Source of the DNA: Nematostella vectensis
Taxonomy: Eukaryota; Cnidaria; Anthozoa; Actiniaria; Edwardsiidae
Length of the DNA: 60,000 nt
Assembly: GCF_932526225.1 (NCBI RefSeq)
Contig: NC_064045.1
Coordinates: forward strand, 6,806,998-6,866,997
Direction of reading: 5' to 3'
The position numbers and the translations under genes were made by a program. The notes beneath the pieces were generated by a model. That model was not told the DNA's origin. It did no database searches and saw only the letters and a list, made by a program, of their open reading frames with translations. How positions within the stretch are numbered: the first letter of the stretch is position 1; each line of letters begins with the position of its first letter. Shown piece after piece: positions 51,801 through 57,800 of the stretch.

Positions 51801-54800
51801 ACAAGCTCCCTTTGATAGCAAACACGTCAATACCACCACGGACAATACAGTACAAGCTCCCTTTGACAACAAACACGTCAATACCACCACGAGCAATACA
51901 GTACAAGCTCCCTTTGACAACAAACACGTCAATACCAACTTGACAATACAGTACAAGCTCCCTTTGATAGCAAACACGTCAATACTACCACGAGCAATAC
52001 AGTACAAGCTCCCTTTGATAGCAAACACGTCAATACCACCACGGACAATACAGTACAAGCTCCCTTTGATAGCAAACACGTCAATACTACCACGAGCAAT
52101 ACAGTACAAGCTCCCTTTGATAGCAAACACGTCAATACCACCACGAGCAATACAGTACAAGCTCCCTTTGACAACAAACACGTCAATACCACCACGAGCA
52201 ATACAGTACAAGCTCCCTTTGATAGCAAACACGTCAATACTACCACGGGCAATAAAGTGCAAGCTCCCTTTGACAACAAACATTTGAATACTTCCAAGAG
52301 CAATACAGTGGTACCTCATTTAAGAGGCCTACCTAATAGGGGTCCACCACTGGAGCTGTAAATATGGTGTAACAGAGTAAAAGCCGTCGCCAATTTGCCA
52401 AGGTTACATTAGTGGTTTCTACGATTTTCTTCAATGTCAACAGTATCCAGCTATCTTTTTCTTGTACCTGTCTTTGTATGATGTCGAGTAAGAAATCGGG
52501 TGAGCGGCTGCGACACAGCATCTGTCCCAGCTTCAGGGATTTGTTGATTGTCTTAAGCTGATCGAGAACGGCTTGAGGAGGGCGTCTAGCTGGGCCACTA
52601 GAAAACACCAAAAAAAAGAACAATTTAAGGCTTTGGAAAGCGAGAGGGGAGGGTGGGGGCCTGAGGGACTTATTGATATGCTTGAGCTGATCGAGAATGG
52701 CTCAATGAGGACGTCTAGCCGGTGTTCAGTAGAACACCGAACCCTACGAACGTTAAGGGTTAAGGTTCGTAGGGCTGTTGCCCTACTTTTACAGGGTCCA
52801 TGTTTGTGAGTTGTTACCATACAAACATCTTTTGCCCTACTTATAAAGGCTCCAAGCTGATGATATATTATCCTATATATACATTTGCTGCCCTTCTCAA
52901 ACAGGGCCCATGCTTGTGATATGATTTTCTGCATGGATCTGTTGATCTTATTACATACATAGTGTCCATACTTATGATCTGATACCTGCATAGATTTGCT
53001 TACAAGGGGCCATGCTTGATACCTGATTATCTTTATAAATACTTTGCCCTGCTTACACAGGGTCCACGTTTGTGACCTGATATCCTATATACATTTGCTG
53101 CCCTACTTACACAGGTTCCATGCCTGTGATCTGATTCTCTTCATAGATCCGTTGCCCTACTTACACAGGGTCCATGCCTGTGACCTTATTCTCTTCATAG
53201 ATCCGTTGCCCTACTTACACAGGGTCCATGCCTGTGACCTTATTCTCTTCATAGATCCGTTGCCCTACTTACACAGGGTCCATGCCTGTGATCTGATTCT
53301 CTTCATAGATCCGTTGCCCTACTTACACAGGGTCCATGCCTGTGACCTTATTCTCTTCATAGATCCGTTGCCCTACTTACACAGGGTCCATGCTGGTGAG
53401 TTGGGCGAGAAGCAGGCTGTTGCTCTCGGTGATGGTGACGCCAGTGGTGGCTGCGGCAAGGTGAGTCTCAAATTCAAGGATGTCCTCCTTCTCCAACTGA
53501 GCAATCTGAAGAAGACACAATGCACAGCTAAGAGAAGGCCATTCACAATACCAAGTTACAAAAGCATCCATTTAAATGTACTAACTTAATTGCCCAGTTT
53601 CTTTTAACACCCAGCCTCCAATTAGTGCCCCACTTCGACATCTATCAAAGGCAAATAAGGAGATCCATAAGAGAAAGTGAGCTCTGTCAGCTTTTTTTTC
53701 CTCCAAGCTACAATGTGAAAACTCCAAGTTTCAGGTTCTGGCGAAAACATAGGCCAAAATAAGCTCTAGACTCTTTTTTTATATAAAACGAATAGCTTTT
53801 AACCAATCTAGTTAAGAACTGACCGCTAAGCATTTTTGGGGGTCACGTTTCCTTGACCTTTTTTTTAAATAAAACGAGTAGCTTTCATCCAATCTAGTTA
53901 AAAACTGAGCGCTAGACATTTTTGGGGGTAAAGTTTTCTTTGCCATCACCGTTGCTTATGTCTCCTAATAAAAGCTAAAGAAAGACCTCTGGGTACAAAG
54001 GGTAAGGGTGTCGCACCTGGACCTCAGGAAGAACCCTTAGTAAGACCTGTGAGAAAAGAAAAGAGCTTTCCTAACCTGGACATCTTGGGCTGTGATCTGG
54101 TCTCTTTCATCTCCTGTAGCAGCAGATGTTGGGGGCGGAAATACAAAGTTGCTGAAATAAATAAGACTCATTGATTACAATACAACTGCTTACTGATCCT
54201 AAGTTTCAACCCTCTTGTGTCTCATCAGAATTTCCAGCTCGAACATCGCTACAAGCTTTAACTTTGAGGAGAAATGAAAGTTTTTGTACTCTCATGTCTG
54301 ATTATTAGTCAATGTCAATTAACTGAAACTTGGTTAAATGAAAACTACTTATAAATGACAACTGCTGACTGTACTTACTTTGTTAGAATCATCTCCATCA
54401 TACATTTCAGCATGGGAAAATTTTCCCAACCGGCATGACCTGTAGAAAAGAAAAATAAATAGATAAAAAAAACCTGGATACTTATGACAATCAAATTACC
54501 TTGGCGTGTGAGTTCTGATTTGGAAAAAACCTTTTCGTTTCCGCACTGGGAAGAATACTGAGTTTCTCGAGGATGTACATAAAGAACTGCTAATCGCTAG
54601 ACCTAACTATATACGGATTAAAGAGATGCCACGATGGCAAGTAATACTAAACGTACATATTTATGAAGGGTTTAGAGATGCCACAATAGCAAGTAATAAT
54701 GGACTTATTTATTAATGAAGGGTTTGAGATTCAACAATAACAAGTAATACATGACTTACTCATTAATGAAGGGTTTAGAGATGCCACGATAGCAAGTAAT

Positions 54801-57800
54801 ATTGGACTTACCTATTAATGAAGGTTTAGAGATGCCACAATAGCAAGTAATACTAGATTTATTTATTAATGAAAGGTTTAGACATTCAACAATAATAAGT
54901 AATACTTGACTTACTCATTAATGAAGGGTTTAGAGATACCACGATGACAAGTAATACTAGACTTCGCTTCTATTCATAGATCCGACATGTCAATCACGCG
55001 CGCACGAATAGCCAATCAGGAAAGAGATGGTGCATTAACAGCCATGTGGTCCCACAAATGTCCCACAAAAAGTCGGCAATCGACGCCGAAAAAGAATGGT
55101 TTGAGATTGGTCTGGACAAGCAAATAAGCATTTTCCGGTCAGCGTAGAAAGTGCTAGCCCTGTTTTCTTTGCTCGGCCGCTTTTTGTGTAGAGTTGGGAC
55201 TCAATTGTAGAAAAACAAATTTACTACGAAGAAACTAAAAACAAAAAGCAAACAAACCACTTACAAGAGCAGTGTAAGTCCTACCATTAAACTTGTGTTT
55301 GATATTTTACATAGGTTACTTAAATTACATATAAGAATGAGAATGTCAGTTGTATTTTTGCTGTAAATCTTGACGTTTGCCGATAAAAATTTTTAGAATT
55401 TTAAAAATTTTTAGTTAGAAGTCAGACGTAAACAGCGAATTCGGCTTTGTCTTCTATTTTCCCAGCACTTAGATCCTTGCAAGTTGACAAAAATAGCTTT
55501 GAAAACACATTTTACCTACCGAAGAGAGCACTGCTTTATCTAATCATTTCCAAGTTTTCGTATTTTGAGCTAGATCGTGCCGTTTCCATTCAACAACCAA
55601 ACTCGTAGTCATCTTTTTCTATGCTTCTCTACAAGATTTTTACCAAGCTTGGACAGCAAGACAAGTTTCCATCATGTTTGGTTTCTGTGTTTTACTTCCC
55701 AAGTCGCAGAAAGACCCATATTAACGTCTGTATTTTAGATAAATCCGAGCAGGACTCACTGTCCTCATCCGACATGTTGTACAAATTGTGAGACTTTTGT
55801 GGGACATTGAGATTGCACTTCGCTGGCTTCTATTTGCTGCTTTCTGATTGGATATTCGTGCGCGCGTCAGATCTATGAATTGATGAAGAGTTTAGAGATA
55901 CCACGATGGCTAGTAATACTGGACTTACCTATTGACGAAGGGTTTAGAGATGCCACGATAGCTAGTAGAGTCCAGGCTTTCCAGTAAAGGTTAGCAATAG
56001 CCAGTTTAGGGGGCACGTAGCCTGCGGGCAGCTGAATCTCATTGGGGTAGTGGTAGGCACAGAGGTTCAACACAGCGTCTAGCAGCTCTAGGCGATTCAC
56101 ACTCAGGGATGTCACACCTGTTGTAGAGAAAGTAACAAGAGTTGTACGATAGTGAGTTGTTGTTCTTGTTCTCGGTTTGTTGTTGCTGCCATACAAGCCG
56201 GACAATTTATAGGGACAATTTACAGGGTTCCACTGTGCTTTTAGGTGCGTACCTGATTTGAGTGAAGCAGCCCTCCTTGTCAGCCTGTCTGCAATATCCA
56301 GGGCTTCGGGTGCAGTTACAGGCAGTTCAGCAGATAGTCCAATAATCACCACTCTCATCAGTGTATCCTCTTGCACAGGGACATCACTAGCCAGAGAGTA
56401 CAGCAGGCTGAAAATATACGAGGACGAGGAAGTTTGTATAGCCAGAGAGTACAGCAGGCTGGAAATATACAAGGACGAGGAAGTTTGTATAGCCAGAGGG
56501 TAGAGAAGGCTGAAAATATACAAGGACGAGGAAGTTTGTAAAGCCAGAGGGTACAGAAGGCTGAAAATATACAAGGACGAGGAAGTTTGTATAGCCAGAG
56601 GGTACAGAAGGCTGAAAATATACAAGGGCGAGGACGTTTGTATAGCCAGAGAGTACAACAGGCTGGAAATATAAAAAGACGAGGAAGTTTGTATAGCCAG
56701 AGAGTACAACAGGCTGGAAATATACAAGGACGAGGAAGTTTGTATAGCCAGAGAGTACAGCAGGCTGGAAATATACAAGGACGAGGAAGTTTGTATAGCC
56801 AGAGAGTACAGCAGGCTGGAAATATAAAAAGACGAGGAAGTTTGTATAGCCAGAGAGTACAGCAGGCTGGAAATATAAAAAGACGAGGAAGTTTGTATAG
56901 CTAGAGAGTACAGCAGGCTGGAAATATACAAGGACGAGGAAGTTTGTATAGCCAGAGAGTACAGCAGGCTGGAAATATACAAGGACGAGGAAGTTTGTAT
57001 AGCCAGAGAGTACAGCAGGCTGGAAATATACAAGGACGAGGAAGTTTGTATAGCTAGAGAGTACAGCAGGCTGGAAATATACAAGGACGAGGATGTTTGT
57101 ATAGCCAGAGAGTACAACAGGCTGGAAATATACAAGGACGAGGAAGTTTGTATAGCCAGAGAGTACAGCAGGCTGGAAATATACAAGGACGAGGAAGTTT
57201 GTATAGCCAGAGAGTACAACAGGCTGAAAATATACAAGGATGAGGAAGTTTGTATTGCCAGAGAGTACAGCAGGCTGGAAATATACAAGGACGAGGAAGT
57301 TTGTATTGCCAGAGAGTACAGCAGGCTGAAAATATACAAGGATGAGGAAGTTTGTATTGCCAGAGAGTACAGCAGGCTGGAAATATACAAGGACGAGGAA
57401 GTTTGTATTGCCAGAGAGTACAACAGGCTGGAAATATACAAGGACGAGGATGTTTGTATAGCCAGAGAGTACAGCAGGCTGGAAATATACAAGGACGAGG
57501 AAGTTTGTATTGCCAGAGAGTACAGCAGGCTGGAAATATACAAGGACGAGGAAGTTTGTATAGCCAGAGAGTACAGCAGGCTGGAAATATACAAGGACAA
57601 GGAAGTTTGTATAGCCAGAGAGTACAGCAGGCTGGAAATATACAAGGACGAGGAAGTTTGTATTGCCAGAGAGTACAGCAGGCTGGAAATATACAAGGAC
57701 GAGGAAGTTTGTATTGCCAGAGAGTACAACAGGCTGGAAATATACAAGGACGAGGATGTTTGTATAGCCAGAGAGTACAGCAGGCTGGAAATATACAAGG

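Noticed and set aside
50620-52319. Long overlapping ORFs on both strands
   Set aside because: The 51-bp period keeps frames open in several frames at once. No start context or family similarity.
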